In this document: positions 1-7,779 of the stretch, in pieces
Position numbering within the stretch: position 1 is the stretch's first letter
Layout: the number at the start of each line of letters is the position of its first letter
NCBI GenBank assembly: GCA_031257115.1
Contig: JAIRPF010000190.1
Location: 1 to 46,025 of the forward strand
Direction: 5' to 3'
Length of the DNA stretch: 46,025 nt
Origin: Accumulibacter sp.
GTDB taxonomy: Bacteria > Pseudomonadota > Gammaproteobacteria > Burkholderiales > Rhodocyclaceae
Program-made: the position numbers and the translations under genes
The notes under the pieces: model-generated
What the model was told of the DNA's origin: nothing
The model's database searches: none
The model's input: only the letters and a program-made list of their open reading frames with translations

Positions 1-415
1 AAATGATCACAGTGTGATCATTTCCATTGACTTCCAGAAATAGGGAAGATCGCCAAGGATGCTCGGCGCGCCGGATGTCGTGGCTCTCCGTGGAAATGAT
101 GCCCGAGTGATCAATTCACTATACTTCCAGAAGTAGGGAAGATCGCCGAGGATGCTCGGCGCGCCGGATGTCGTGGCTCTCCGTGGAAATGATCACAGTG
201 TGATCGTTTCCATTGACTTCCAGAAGCAGGGAGGATCGCCGGGGACGCCCGGCGTGCCGGATGTCGTGGCTCTCCGTGGAAATGATCACAGTGTGATCGT
301 TTCCATTGACTTCCAGAAGCAGGGAAGATCGCCGAGGATGCCCGGCGCGCCGGATGTCGTGGCTCTCCGTGGAAATGATCACAGTGGCATCATTTCCATT
401 AACGTCCAGAGGTAG
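1..415. repeat. Tandem 93-bp repeat array with internal palindromes (iteron-like)
   Basis: The motif AAATGAT recurs at 1, 94, 187, 280 and 373, an exact 93-bp period, giving four full units and a fifth partial one. The first unit opens with a perfect palindrome: arms AAATGATCACA and TGTGATCATTT around one base (1-23). Units 3 and 4 keep it with one changed base, unit 5 keeps only the outer seven bases of each arm, and unit 2 is degenerate. Because 93 is 31 codons, frames stay open on both strands, but no convincing start or ribosome-binding site is seen, so I treat it as non-coding. Position just left of the DNA-processing module fits a protein-binding array (partition site, replication iterons or operator). 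The function is inferred. Confidence 0.9.
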
Positions 416-488
416 GGGCGATTGTCGATGGCGCTTCTTCAGGGTCGTCATTTCGCCGTTTTTGGTTTTGCCTGACAGTCGACAGGAT

Positions 489-502
489 GGGGTGATCGCC
501 CC
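489..502. promoter_or_regulatory. 14-bp near-palindrome upstream of the first operon
   Basis: GGGG, T, GATC, G, CCCC forms an almost perfect inverted repeat directly upstream of the conserved operon element at 508-549. It may be an operator. No T-tract suited to a terminator of the leftward repeats follows. This is inference from symmetry and position only. Confidence 0.3.
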
Positions 503-507
503 TTAAA

Positions 508-549
508 AACCGTATGGCTCCGATGCGCTTTATCTGCTGACAACGCCCT
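508..549 (+). promoter_or_regulatory. Conserved ICE operon-start element, copy 1
   Basis: This stretch aligns without gaps over 38 positions with the sequence upstream of the pilL operon (19341-19378), with about 24 identities and the shared tail TGCTGACAnCG. The core CGCTTTATCTGC at 526-537 lies 73 bp before the start codon at 599. Related cores occur at nearly the same distance before topB, pilL, the RAQPRD gene and the TIGR03757 gene. It probably contains a common promoter or activator site. I did not identify clear -35/-10 boxes. Confidence 0.5.
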
Positions 550-598
550 GCTTTTTCCCGATGCTGGCGGCTCACGTTTCTTACCGAAAGCCGCCACC

Positions 599-1381
599 AT
601 GCCCAACGAACCTTCCTCGCTCAATCTCGGTTCCCTGCGCAGCGCCATGTCGCTGACGCTGCACACCCATCACGCCGCGCGCATCTGGCACGGGCGTCCG
701 CCCACTGAGGAACGCCCCGGCATCGTCGGCCTGAACGGCTTCGTTGCCCTCATGAACAAGCTGAAGCGCGGCGCGGAACAGGACGACCCGTACTCGGATG
801 AGTGGATGCTGCGCATCGAAGAGAAGCTGGAGCAGACCAAAGCGAGTTTGCAAACCCTGCGCGAACAAGTCGACCAGGCGCTCGCCGAAGTGCCGCCCGC
901 CCTGAGTTTGGGCGAGAACTTGAACGTCCAACCGGTGAAGCTGCCGCTCTTCATCCATTCCCCCTTGGGGTTCAAGGCCGTTTATCTGCTCGCCGACTTC
1001 GACGAACTGGCCCGCTGCCTGATCCTCGCCCACCACACCGCGCTGATCGACCGGAATACCCTGGAGCGCTGGCTCGACGGCGGCGCGCATGCATTGAGAA
1101 GTTTGTTCTCTCTGGCACAGCAATACCGTTACTCCGGCGCAACGCGCGCCGACTTTGCTGCAATGAACGCCGTGGCGCGAGGCGCGATCGAGAAGTTCGG
1201 CGAACTGCCGCGGGAGATCCTGGACGGTTCCCGGCGCTCGCGCTTCGCGCCGCCGCTGGCACAGCGGGCGAGCGGAGCGAAAGCTCCCACCGGAAATACT
1301 GATGCAGCGAAAGAGGCTGCCGAAGAAACCGGGTCTGCGGCAGATCACGAAGAGACGGCGGACGGCGAGGGGACGGCATGA
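599..1381 (+). CDS. TIGR03761/PFL_4669-family ICE protein
   Basis: A 260-residue protein matching the conserved ICE family that sits just ahead of ssb and topB in PFGI-1-like elements. Features seen are an N-terminal part with alternating helices, a helical charged stretch around residues 70-100 (EEKLEQTKASLQTLREQVDQ), and a low-complexity acidic/alanine tail after about residue 225. There is no signal peptide, so it is probably cytoplasmic. The biochemical role of the family is unknown; its position with SSB and topoisomerase suggests DNA processing. The ATG at 599 is preceded by a weak GAAAG. It overlaps the next gene by 4 bp (ATGA), so the two are translationally coupled. Confidence 0.85.
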   Translation: MPNEPSSLNLGSLRSAMSLTLHTHHAARIWHGRPPTEERPGIVGLNGFVALMNKLKRGAEQDDPYSDEWMLRIEEKLEQTKASLQTLREQVDQALAEVPPALSLGENLNVQPVKLPLFIHSPLGFKAVYLLADFDELARCLILAHHTALIDRNTLERWLDGGAHALRSLFSLAQQYRYSGATRADFAAMNAVARGAIEKFGELPREILDGSRRSRFAPPLAQRASGAKAPTGNTDAAKEAAEETGSAADHEETADGEGTA

Positions 1382-1905
1382 AGCGTTTCTTCCCGCTGGA
1401 ACAGGAAGCCTACCGGAGGCTTGGACACGCGCCCTACCTAAAAGGCCTTTTAAGACCTTTTAAGGGTAAGGGGAGTCTGGAAGCCTGGGCCAGCCAATGT
1501 CAGGCATTACGCGACGACCTGATCGCGCTGGCGCAGAGCCGGGTGCTCCCGCAGGCGCGAGCGCATCCGTTCCGCCTGCTTGGCGTTTATCTGGCCCAAC
1601 AGAATACTGGCGCAGGCACGACCTTCCTGCGCTGGCGCAATCTCGACCATGCGCGCATGGGCGTCACTTTGTGGGAGGAGATGCTGGAGAGTCCCGCGAC
1701 GCCCGTATCTCTCCTCGACGACCTGTACGCGATGGAATTGCAGCGCATCGCATTGAACATGCAGATCAGCCTGCTGCATACCCTGGCGCGCGAAGCGCGG
1801 GACTGCGCCGGCAAGATGGAACGGGCGGAAGCCGTTTATCTGCGCCAGCAGAGAACAGCTACGAACCGAACCCGAACCGAAGATTTTCCACCCGAAGGAG
1901 GTTAA
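1378..1905 (+). CDS. DUF3158 family ICE protein
   Basis: A 175-residue protein resembling the DUF3158 family found between the PFL_4669-type gene and ssb in this ICE lineage. Recognisable parts are the N-terminal segment ending PFKGKGSLEAW and the helical FLRWR/LWEEML region. No catalytic motif is visible and the function is unknown. The start overlaps the previous stop and the ssb start follows three bases after the stop, so it belongs to a tight operon. One local oddity is a 12-bp palindrome AAAAGGCCTTTT (1440-1451) in an AT-rich patch inside an otherwise GC-rich gene. Confidence 0.8.
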   Translation: MKRFFPLEQEAYRRLGHAPYLKGLLRPFKGKGSLEAWASQCQALRDDLIALAQSRVLPQARAHPFRLLGVYLAQQNTGAGTTFLRWRNLDHARMGVTLWEEMLESPATPVSLLDDLYAMELQRIALNMQISLLHTLAREARDCAGKMERAEAVYLRQQRTATNRTRTEDFPPEGG

Positions 1906-1908
1906 CCC

Positions 1909-2373
1909 ATGAGCACCCACTTTTATGGCGAAGGCAATATCGGTTCTTCCGCCGAATTCCGGGAATTTCCCCACGGCAACGACGAACCGCGCCGCTTGCT
2001 GCGGCTCAATGTCCATTTCGACAACCTGATGCAGAAGAAGGACGGCGAGCTGGAAGACCGGGGCGGTTTCTGGGCGCCGGTCGAACTCTGGCACCGCGAG
2101 GCCGGACACTGGCAGACGCTGTACCAGAAAGGCATGCGCGTGCTGGTCGAAGGGCGCGTGGTGCGCGAGGAATGGGAAGACGCCGAGGCGAACGGACGGG
2201 TAACGTTCAAGGTCGAGGCGCGGCGCGTGGCGATCCTGCCCTACCGTATCGAGGCGGTCACGCTGATCCAGAAGCCCAGGGACGAGGCGGAAGCGCTGGT
2301 GCCGGCGACGGCGACAACGCCGACCACGAAAGAAGCCGCTTCGTCCTCGGGGAAGAAACCGCGCAAGGCGTGA
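1909..2373 (+). CDS. ssb: ICE-encoded single-stranded DNA-binding protein
   Basis: A 154-residue OB-fold SSB of the ICE subtype. The central core (GGFWAPVELWHREAGHW, then LVEGRVVREEW and VTFKVEARRVAILPYRIE) carries aromatic residues typical of ssDNA contact. The C-terminus is basic and low complexity (ending GKKPRKA) instead of the acidic DDDIPF tip of chromosomal SSB, so it may not recruit the same host partners. It presumably coats the transferred or replicating single strand. A strong ribosome-binding site (GGAGG at 1896-1900) precedes the ATG. It is the third gene of the tight 599-2373 operon. Confidence 0.85.
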   Translation: MSTHFYGEGNIGSSAEFREFPHGNDEPRRLLRLNVHFDNLMQKKDGELEDRGGFWAPVELWHREAGHWQTLYQKGMRVLVEGRVVREEWEDAEANGRVTFKVEARRVAILPYRIEAVTLIQKPRDEAEALVPATATTPTTKEAASSSGKKPRKA

Positions 2374-2379
2374 GCGCGC

Positions 2380-2544
2380 GGGCGGCTGCGGCAAGCGTTA
2401 CCCGCCCGCCCTGCATCCATCGATTTTCAACTTTGCGAAGCCGAATACGTCCGCATCGCCACCGAGCGGCTGGAGAACGCAGAACGCGAGACGGCGGAAC
2501 GGTGAACCTGGGGCGGCTGCGGCAAGCGTCATTCGCCCGCCTTG
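2380..2544. repeat. Two ~33-bp direct repeats, each a hairpin, 131 bp apart
   Basis: GGGCGGCTGCGGCAAGCG is found at 2380 and again at 2511, each followed by a matching C-rich arm (CCCGCCC or CGCCCGCC) that can pair with the leading GGGCGG. The copies differ by a few bases, mostly in the loop and the 3' arm. They could be weak terminators, protein sites or single-strand hairpins used in DNA transfer. No T-tract follows either, which argues against classical termination. Confidence 0.6.
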
Positions 2545-2588
2545 CGCCAGCGAACGCCATCTCCGGCAACCAAATCGGATCCCGTGCG

Positions 2589-2612
2589 TATCGGTTTCTT
2601 TACTGCGCATCC
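2589..2612 (+). promoter_or_regulatory. Conserved ICE operon-start element, copy 2 (topB)
   Basis: TATCGGTTTCTTTACTG closely matches ATTCGGATTCTTTGCTG upstream of the pilL operon. The core CGGTTTCTTTAC starts at 2592, 76 bp before the topB ATG. This supports a separate promoter for topB even though ssb is upstream on the same strand. Confidence 0.5.
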
Positions 2613-2667
2613 CACGCGAAGCGGATAGGCTGCTCCCCATTCGTGAATCCGAGGAACGGGAGACGCC

Positions 2668-4671
2668 ATGCGTCTGGTATTGTGCGAGAAGCCTTCGCAA
2701 GGCAAGGACATCGCGCGCGTGCTGGGCGCGACGAAACGCGGCGACGGCTGTCATACCGGCGCGGGCCTGACCGTTACCTGGTGCATCGGTCATCTGCTGG
2801 AGACCGCTCCGCCCGAAAGCTACGGCGAACGGTACAAGCGCTGGACGATCGAAGCGCTGCCAATCCTTCCCGAAGCGTGGCGCGTGGAGGTCAAAGCGAA
2901 GACGGCGGCACAGTTCCAGGTCGTCCAACACCTGCTGGAGCAGGCGTCCGAACTGGTGATTGCCACCGACGCCGACCGCGAGGGAGAGATGATCGCCCGC
3001 GAGATCGTCGATCGCTGCGGCTATCGCGGGCCGATTCAACGGCTGTGGTTGTCGGCCTTGAACGACGCTTCGATCAAGAAGGCATTGAGTGCCTTGAAAC
3101 CGGGAGCGGAAACGCTGCCGCTCTATCATGCGGCCTTGGCGCGTTCGCGCGCCGACTGGCTGGTCGGGATGAATTTGTCCCGGCTCTTTACCCTGCTGGG
3201 ACAGAAGGCCGGATATTCCGGGGTGCTGTCCGTGGGCCGGGTACAGACGCCGACCCTGAAACTGGTCGTCGACCGTGAGCGCGAGATCGCGCGCTTCGTC
3301 TCCGTTCCGTACTGGAGCATTGAAGTGACGCTCTCGACGGGAGAATCCTCTTTCCTCGCGCATTGGCTCGCGCCCGAATCCGCAACAGACGACGCCGGGC
3401 GATGCCTGCAAGCGTCCATTGCTCAAAAAGCTGCCGATGCGCTGCGCGCCGCAGGGACAGCGCGAGTGGTTTCGGTGGAAACCGAGCGCGTGCGCGAAGC
3501 GCCGCCGCTGCCCTTCGACCTGGGAACACTCCAGGAAGTCTGTTCCCGGCAGTGGGGGCTCGACGTACAGGAGACGCTGGACATTGCCCAATCCTTGTAC
3601 GAAACACACAAGGCGACGACCTATCCTCGTTCCGACTCCGGTTATCTGCCGGAAAGCATGTTCTCCGAAGTCCCGACCGTGCTCGCCAGCCTCGTCCAGA
3701 CCGATCCCGGCCTCTCTTCCCTGGTCGACCGGCTCGATCCCACGCAACGTTCCCGCGCCTGGGACGACGGCAAGATCAGCGCCCACCACGGCATCATTCC
3801 CACGCTGGAACCGGCGAAGCTTTCGGCCATGAGCGAGAAGGAGCGGGCCGTCTATCGTCTCATCCGCGCGCATTATCTGGCGCAATTCCTGCCGCATCAT
3901 GAATACGATCGGACGAAGGCCGTGCTTTCGGCCAATGGGGAAACTCTACAAGCCAACGGCAAGCGGGTGATCGTCCTCGGCTGGCGGGAAGCGCTGGCGC
4001 AGGATACCGAGGAAGAACCGAACCGGCAGGGGCAAGTCCTGCCGCAACTTTCCAAGGAAGCAAGCTGCGCTATTGATGCCGTCGAAACGAAGGCGCTCAA
4101 GACGCTGCCGCCGAAGCCCTATACCCAGGGCGAACTGGTCAAGGCGATGAAGACCGTCGCCAAGCTCGTCGCCGACCCGCGTCTAAAGCAGAAGCTGAAG
4201 GAGACGACGGGCATTGGCACCGAAGCAACCCGCGCAGGCATCATCAGCGGCTTGCTCGAACGCGGCTATCTCGTCAAGAAAGGCCGGGCCATCCGTGCCT
4301 CGGACGCGGCCTGCACGCTCATCGACGCGGTGCCCGCGGCGATCGCCGACCCCGGCATGACGGCGATCTGGGAGCAGGCGCTCGACCGGATCGCGGCGCG
4401 GGAAATGACCCTCGACGACTTCACGGCGAAACAGGCGGCCTGGGTTGCCCAACTGGTCGAACAGCATCGCCACGCCGATCTTTCCTTTGCGGCGATTCCC
4501 GCCGGCCCGGCCTGTCCGTTGTGCGGCGCGCCGATGCGACCGCGCAAAGGCAAGCACGGCCCGTTCTGGTCATGCGGCAAATATCCCGAGTGCAAGGGGA
4601 CGGCGTCTGTTGAATCCGCCGCACCACGCGCAAAGCGCAAGGCTCCGGCGAAGCGCAAGGCGTCCGCCTGA
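2668..4671 (+). CDS. topB: DNA topoisomerase III (ICE type IA)
   Basis: A 667-residue type IA topoisomerase that relaxes or decatenates DNA by cutting one strand. The TOPRIM domain is at the N-terminus (EKPSQGKD near residue 8, and the acidic motif ATDADREGE near residue 93). The catalytic tyrosine is Y319 in TTYPRSDSGYLP, and SVGRVQTPTL is the other conserved block. The C-terminus has one zinc ribbon, CPLCGAPM then CGKYPEC, followed by a basic lysine/alanine tail. It lies in the ICE DNA-processing module and is thought to resolve intermediates during element replication or transfer. The start ATG at 2668 is preceded by AACGGGAG. Confidence 0.95.
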   Translation: MRLVLCEKPSQGKDIARVLGATKRGDGCHTGAGLTVTWCIGHLLETAPPESYGERYKRWTIEALPILPEAWRVEVKAKTAAQFQVVQHLLEQASELVIATDADREGEMIAREIVDRCGYRGPIQRLWLSALNDASIKKALSALKPGAETLPLYHAALARSRADWLVGMNLSRLFTLLGQKAGYSGVLSVGRVQTPTLKLVVDREREIARFVSVPYWSIEVTLSTGESSFLAHWLAPESATDDAGRCLQASIAQKAADALRAAGTARVVSVETERVREAPPLPFDLGTLQEVCSRQWGLDVQETLDIAQSLYETHKATTYPRSDSGYLPESMFSEVPTVLASLVQTDPGLSSLVDRLDPTQRSRAWDDGKISAHHGIIPTLEPAKLSAMSEKERAVYRLIRAHYLAQFLPHHEYDRTKAVLSANGETLQANGKRVIVLGWREALAQDTEEEPNRQGQVLPQLSKEASCAIDAVETKALKTLPPKPYTQGELVKAMKTVAKLVADPRLKQKLKETTGIGTEATRAGIISGLLERGYLVKKGRAIRASDAACTLIDAVPAAIADPGMTAIWEQALDRIAAREMTLDDFTAKQAAWVAQLVEQHRHADLSFAAIPAGPACPLCGAPMRPRKGKHGPFWSCGKYPECKGTASVESAAPRAKRKAPAKRKASA

Positions 4672-5145
4672 ACCTTTCTTCCCTTTTCCCTTCCCCCAGC
4701 CGTGCCTGGGGTATCCCGAACATGTCCCGGCCTTCTGAAACGACGTGCGCTTCTCATATTCCCATGGGAGGCAGGAAGGTGTTTTGTTCGTTTTGCCGCT
4801 TTTCGGATTTTTCCACGTCTGTCTCCGCGGGGTCTCCCGGCGCTTTTGCAAGGCAAAGGCGCGGGGAGACCCTTCGGGGCCGACGGTGTTCACGACCGGC
4901 GCCCGCCGGTGAAACAACGGGTTCCGTTTGTGCATGGATATGTGCCAGCAGTTTCCGGCCCCAGCCACGACACGGGCCGGGTGCGATTGCTGAACCAGCG
5001 ACACGGCTTTGACGACGGCCAAGTCCTGCGACAGCCCACGGGTGGTTGCTTTCCTCTTCCGCCAGAAGCTCCGGCTTCTGGCGTCCTGTTCCCCGCGATC
5101 CCGCTTGTCCTGGCCTTCCGGCCCACAACCGAACAGGAGATGAAC
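4672..5145 (+). other. 474-nt structured leader of the cytosine methyltransferase gene
   Basis: No convincing gene is present, but several stable inverted repeats are. A 20-bp stem with two imperfect positions pairs 4830-4849 with 4853-4872 around three bases. A perfect 10-bp stem pairs CGCCAGAAGC (5060-5069) with GCTTCTGGCG (5074-5083) around TCCG. Smaller stems are CCCCAG/CTGGGG near 4694 and CCGGCCC/GGGCCGG near 4957. The leader ends with an ACAGGAG ribosome-binding site at 5133-5139. The density of strong hairpins suggests an RNA regulatory leader or transcription-termination zone; its function is not known. Confidence 0.55.
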
Positions 5146-6438
5146 ATGCCCTTACCCATCCAGTACGGCAGCGTATGCAGCGGCATCGAGGCTGCGACCC
5201 TCGCCTGGCGGCCGCTCGGCTGGCAGCCCGCGTGGTTCGCGGAGATCGACCCCTTCGCCAACGCCGTCCTCGCCCACCACTACCCCCATGTCCCCAATCT
5301 CGGCGACATGACCACCCTCGCCGCGCGGATTCTGTCCGGCGAAGTGCCCGCCCCCGACATTCTCGTCGGCGGCACGCCCTGTGTCTCGTTCAGCCTCGGG
5401 GGGGCGCGCCGTGGACTTGCCGATCCGCGCGGTTCCCTGGTCCTCACATTCACGGAGCTTGCAAATGCCATCGACCATGTCCGCCACGAACAACATCGAC
5501 CGCCCGTCATTGTCGTCTGGGAAAACGTTCCCGGCATCCTCTCCGACCGGGGCAATGCCTTTGGCGTTTTCCTGGGAGCGCTGGCCGGAGAAGATTGCCC
5601 GCTCGAACCGCCAGGGGGTAAATGGACGCACGCGGGTTACGTGTCTGGATCCCGCCGCATTGCGTGGCGCGCCCTGCGGGCTGAACGCCTCGGCCTCGCC
5701 CAACAACGCCTCAGAGTGTTTCTTGTGGCAAGTGCTCGAACGGGACTCGATCCCGGAGAAATACTATTTGAGCGCGAGGGCCTGCGCGGGCATCCTGCGC
5801 CGGGCGCAAAAGCGCGGCAAGAAGCTGCCGGAATTGCTGCACGCCGCGCTGATTGCCCAGATCGCCCGCTCTGCTTCGGCGGCAACCACACGCGAGGCCC
5901 CATCGACCAAGCCGCCTGCCTGACCGCGAAGGGCCAGCGCGGTGATTTCGAGAGCGACACCTTCGCCGTGCAGTCCTGTACCGGCCCGATCGCCCATACG
6001 CTGACCACCGCCAACCACGGCAAGGGCTGCGGCGAGGACGGTTCGGGCCGGGGAATTCCCATCGTGGCCGTCGCCCTGCGCGGCCGCGCGGGCGGCATGA
6101 CGGCGGAACTGGGCGGCGAAGTCGCCTGCACCCTGCGCGCCGGCGCCGGCAGCGGCGGCAAGGGCTACGCGCTGCAAGCGGAAGCATCCTGCCCGCACGG
6201 GGACGCCGCCGGGCGGATCTGGCGGATCCGCCGCCTGATGCCCGTCGAGTGCGAGCGGCTCCAAGGGTTATGCAAAGACAATTACACCTTGGTGCCCTAC
6301 CGCGGCAAGCCCGCCGCCGACGCGCCGCGCTACCGGGTCATCGGCAATTCGATGGCGGTGCCCTGCATGGCCTGGCTGGGAAGGCGTCTGCACTACGCGC
6401 TGGCGCGGGAAACCGGAGCGAACGAAGCGAATGAATAG
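5146..6438 (+). CDS. C5-cytosine DNA methyltransferase (Dcm family)
   Basis: A 430-residue m5C methyltransferase. Motif I is SVCSGIEAA at the N-terminus; motif IV is GGTPC with the predicted catalytic Cys79; motif VI is WENVPGI; motif VIII is AQQRLRVFLVA; motif X is YRVIGNSMAVP near the C-terminus. A variable region of about 180 residues between VIII and IX would be the target-recognition domain. No restriction endonuclease is adjacent, so it acts as an orphan methylase, probably protecting ICE DNA on entry to a new host. ATG 5146 is preferred because AGGAG lies six bases upstream; ATG 5140 would have no spacing. The frame extends further upstream but without coding character. Confidence 0.9.
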   Translation: MPLPIQYGSVCSGIEAATLAWRPLGWQPAWFAEIDPFANAVLAHHYPHVPNLGDMTTLAARILSGEVPAPDILVGGTPCVSFSLGGARRGLADPRGSLVLTFTELANAIDHVRHEQHRPPVIVVWENVPGILSDRGNAFGVFLGALAGEDCPLEPPGGKWTHAGYVSGSRRIAWRALRAERLGLAQQRLRVFLVASARTGLDPGEILFEREGLRGHPAPGAKARQEAAGIAARRADCPDRPLCFGGNHTRGPIDQAACLTAKGQRGDFESDTFAVQSCTGPIAHTLTTANHGKGCGEDGSGRGIPIVAVALRGRAGGMTAELGGEVACTLRAGAGSGGKGYALQAEASCPHGDAAGRIWRIRRLMPVECERLQGLCKDNYTLVPYRGKPAADAPRYRVIGNSMAVPCMAWLGRRLHYALARETGANEANE

Positions 6439-6520
6439 GGAAGCGCGGGTTTCCTTTTGATGATTCCTCCCACCTTGAAAAGCAGGCACATTCCCGCCAT
6501 GCCGCCGGAGTTTCCAGCGC

Positions 6521-6628
6521 CATGCCAGCAGTCCGGGGTCTTTCCGACTGCCACGGGTTCTGCCCGTGCGACCCGCCAGTCCGCTTCGCATCCCTCGCGC
6601 GGACGAGCGTCTTCCAGACGCGGATGCC
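6521..6628 (+). ncRNA. Pseudoknotted leader RNA, copy A (radC-motif-like)
   Basis: Four hairpins in order: P1 GCAGTC/GACTGC (6528-6533 with 6546-6551); P2 CACGGG/CCCGTG (6552-6557 with 6563-6568); P3 GTCCGC/GCGGAC (6579-6584 with 6599-6604); P4 GCGTCT/AGACGC (6607-6612 with 6616-6621). The P3 loop sequence GCATCC (6588-6593) is complementary to GGATGC just after P4 (6622-6627), making a pseudoknot. The same plan with different stem sequences occurs at 11172-11305 and before radC at 33196-33294. Downstream, CCTTT (6663-6667) can pair with AAAGG of the ribosome-binding site (6671-6675). A cis-regulatory role is inferred. Confidence 0.7.
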
Positions 6629-6682
6629 TGTTTCATTTTTATTTCATTCATTTTTTTCCTTCCCTTTTCCAAAGGAGTCCTC

Positions 6683-7210
6683 ATGTCTCAAACGCCTTAC
6701 CTTGCCGTCATTCTCGAAGGCGGCCAGTTGCATTCCGTCCTGCTCCAGGAGTGGCCCGAGCAAATTCCGCCGCCGCGCATCGTCGTCGTCGATTACGACA
6801 TCGATGGCGTGGACGAGGAAGAGCTGACGCATTTTTCCATCGGCAACCAGCCGCAAGTCGCGCTGTGCCGCAGTGAAATCCCGGACAGGTACGAAGACTA
6901 CCGGGCGGCCTTGTCTCCCAAGGCTCTCTGGGCGGCGCTCGGCGAGCCGGTCGATTCCGCCGATTCTCACGAGAAACGCCGGCAGACGCCGATCGAGCAG
7001 TCCCTGACTGCCTACCTGACGGGGTATCTCCACCATGATCCCGCCCGCCGGGAGCAACTGCCGGACTGCTCCGACTGGCCGTGCATGGCGCGCCGGGAAC
7101 TCGACCGGCGAAGCGCCCGCTTCCTCGAAGCATTGCCAGACGACCTGCTTGGGGCCATCGCGCAAGGCGAAGTCGATCTGACCGGGCTGGCCGGGAAGAT
7201 TCCCGCTTGA
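6683..7210 (+). CDS. Conserved hypothetical ICE protein (175 aa)
   Basis: I do not recognise a named family. The N-terminal half has a beta-rich pattern with VVVDYDIDGVDEEEL, followed by an acidic stretch; the C-terminal half is helical (EQSLTAYLTGYL, DDLLGAIAQGEVDL). There is no signal peptide or membrane segment. The start ATG 6683 is supported by AAAGGAG six bases upstream, and the upstream in-frame extension is low-complexity leader. It lies behind leader RNA copy A, whose local hairpin can cover this ribosome-binding site, so translation may be switched. It resembles the small backbone proteins common between topB and pilL in such ICEs. Confidence 0.65.
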   Translation: MSQTPYLAVILEGGQLHSVLLQEWPEQIPPPRIVVVDYDIDGVDEEELTHFSIGNQPQVALCRSEIPDRYEDYRAALSPKALWAALGEPVDSADSHEKRRQTPIEQSLTAYLTGYLHHDPARREQLPDCSDWPCMARRELDRRSARFLEALPDDLLGAIAQGEVDLTGLAGKIPA

Positions 7211-7444
7211 GCGCGTTTTTGCGCGGCGGCTTTTTTTCATTCCCCCCGCGGACGCGACCTCGCCGTGTCCTTCACCACGACACATTTCTTTCTCGATGCC
7301 GTGAAAGCCGCGGAGGGCGATTGACCTCGGCGGCCCGATGCGCCGCCACTTTCACCGCCCCCTCGCGGGAGCTTTTTGGGTTGTTCAAGCAGGAATTTTT
7401 TTCACCCTCGCGGCGGATCGCCGCACATTTTTGGAGATTTCATC
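7211..7444 (+). other. Intergenic leader with hairpins
   Basis: No gene is seen. It contains a GCGGCG/CGCCGC stem with a GAT loop (7410-7424) followed by ACATTTTT, directly in front of the TGGAG ribosome-binding site of the next gene. This repeats the hairpin, T-run, ribosome-binding site order found before many genes of this region. Confidence 0.4.
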
Positions 7445-7657
7445 ATGCAGGAAAGTCCTCGCTTCGGCCATCTGGCCCAAACCTTCGCCGGCCGCCAACT
7501 GCCGCTCGTAGTCCTGCGCAGCGCAGCAGGCTATTACCTCGGCACTTGGGATGACGAAGGCCCGTTCACCCGGGAGTCGCAAGAGTATTTCTCGAATGAA
7601 CAGGCGGCACAAGACGCGCTGGCGCGCGGCGACTGGACGCAACGCCAATCCCTTTGA
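7445..7657 (+). CDS. Small hypothetical ICE protein (70 aa)
   Basis: A short protein with central LPLVVLRSAAGYYLGTWDDEG, compatible with a small beta fold, and a C-terminal helix (NEQAAQDALARGDW). I do not recognise the family. Support for it being real is the TTTTGGAG ribosome-binding site before ATG 7445, typical codon use, and a strong terminator 29 bases after its stop. Soluble and probably cytoplasmic. Confidence 0.6.
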   Translation: MQESPRFGHLAQTFAGRQLPLVVLRSAAGYYLGTWDDEGPFTRESQEYFSNEQAAQDALARGDWTQRQSL

Positions 7658-7685
7658 GCTTCACGGGATGTCCGTTTCCGCATTG

Positions 7686-7710
7686 GCCCCTTTCGAGGGG
7701 CTTTTTTTTT
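7686..7710 (+). terminator. Rho-independent terminator
   Basis: GCCCCT (7686-7691), loop TTCG, AGGGGC (7696-7701), then nine T. It closes the transcript of the 70-aa gene, so the following leader (copy B) should have its own promoter or depend on antitermination. Confidence 0.85.
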
Positions 7711-7735
7711 ACAGGAAATGCGAGTGGGTGAAGTG

Positions 7736-7746
7736 CGGATTGTTCG
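7736..7746 (+). promoter_or_regulatory. Possible relative of the operon-start element
   Basis: CGGATTGTTCG resembles the core CGGATTGTTTGC seen 75 bp before the RAQPRD gene. Here it lies about 35 bp before leader RNA copy B and just after a terminator, a plausible promoter location. One partial match only; weak evidence. Confidence 0.2.
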
Positions 7747-7779
7747 TTCCTTTTCCACAACGGGAAGGCCAAGCTCTCC

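Larger units (their letters stand above)
2374..2667 (+). other. ssb-topB intergenic region with possible coding remnant
   Basis: This gap of almost 300 bases holds the two hairpin-forming direct repeats and the operon element described separately. In the ssb frame, after the ssb stop, the codons from about 2416 to 2505 stay open and look coding (IDFQLCEAEYVRIATERLE and onward, to a TGA), but there is no in-frame start close by. It may be a decayed small gene or an old extension. I see no complete gene. Confidence 0.35.

Noticed and set aside
1-415. CRISPR array
   Set aside because: The period is 93 bp with almost the whole unit conserved; there are no variable spacers and no cas genes.
119-451. 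Repeat-protein reading frames on both strands across the 93-bp array
   Set aside because: They stay open only because 93 is divisible by three; no ribosome-binding site or unique coding signal was found, and the palindromes argue for a DNA-site role.
1497-3278. Long plus-strand open frame overlapping DUF3158, ssb and topB in another frame
   Set aside because: Arginine/alanine-rich composition typical of GC-rich shadow frames; it crosses three well-supported genes.
2398-3900. 500-codon minus-strand frame opposite topB
   Set aside because: Shadow of topB, whose motifs and catalytic tyrosine are intact.
5146-6438. A restriction-modification system around the cytosine methyltransferase
   Set aside because: No endonuclease-like gene is on either side; the gene downstream lacks nuclease motifs.
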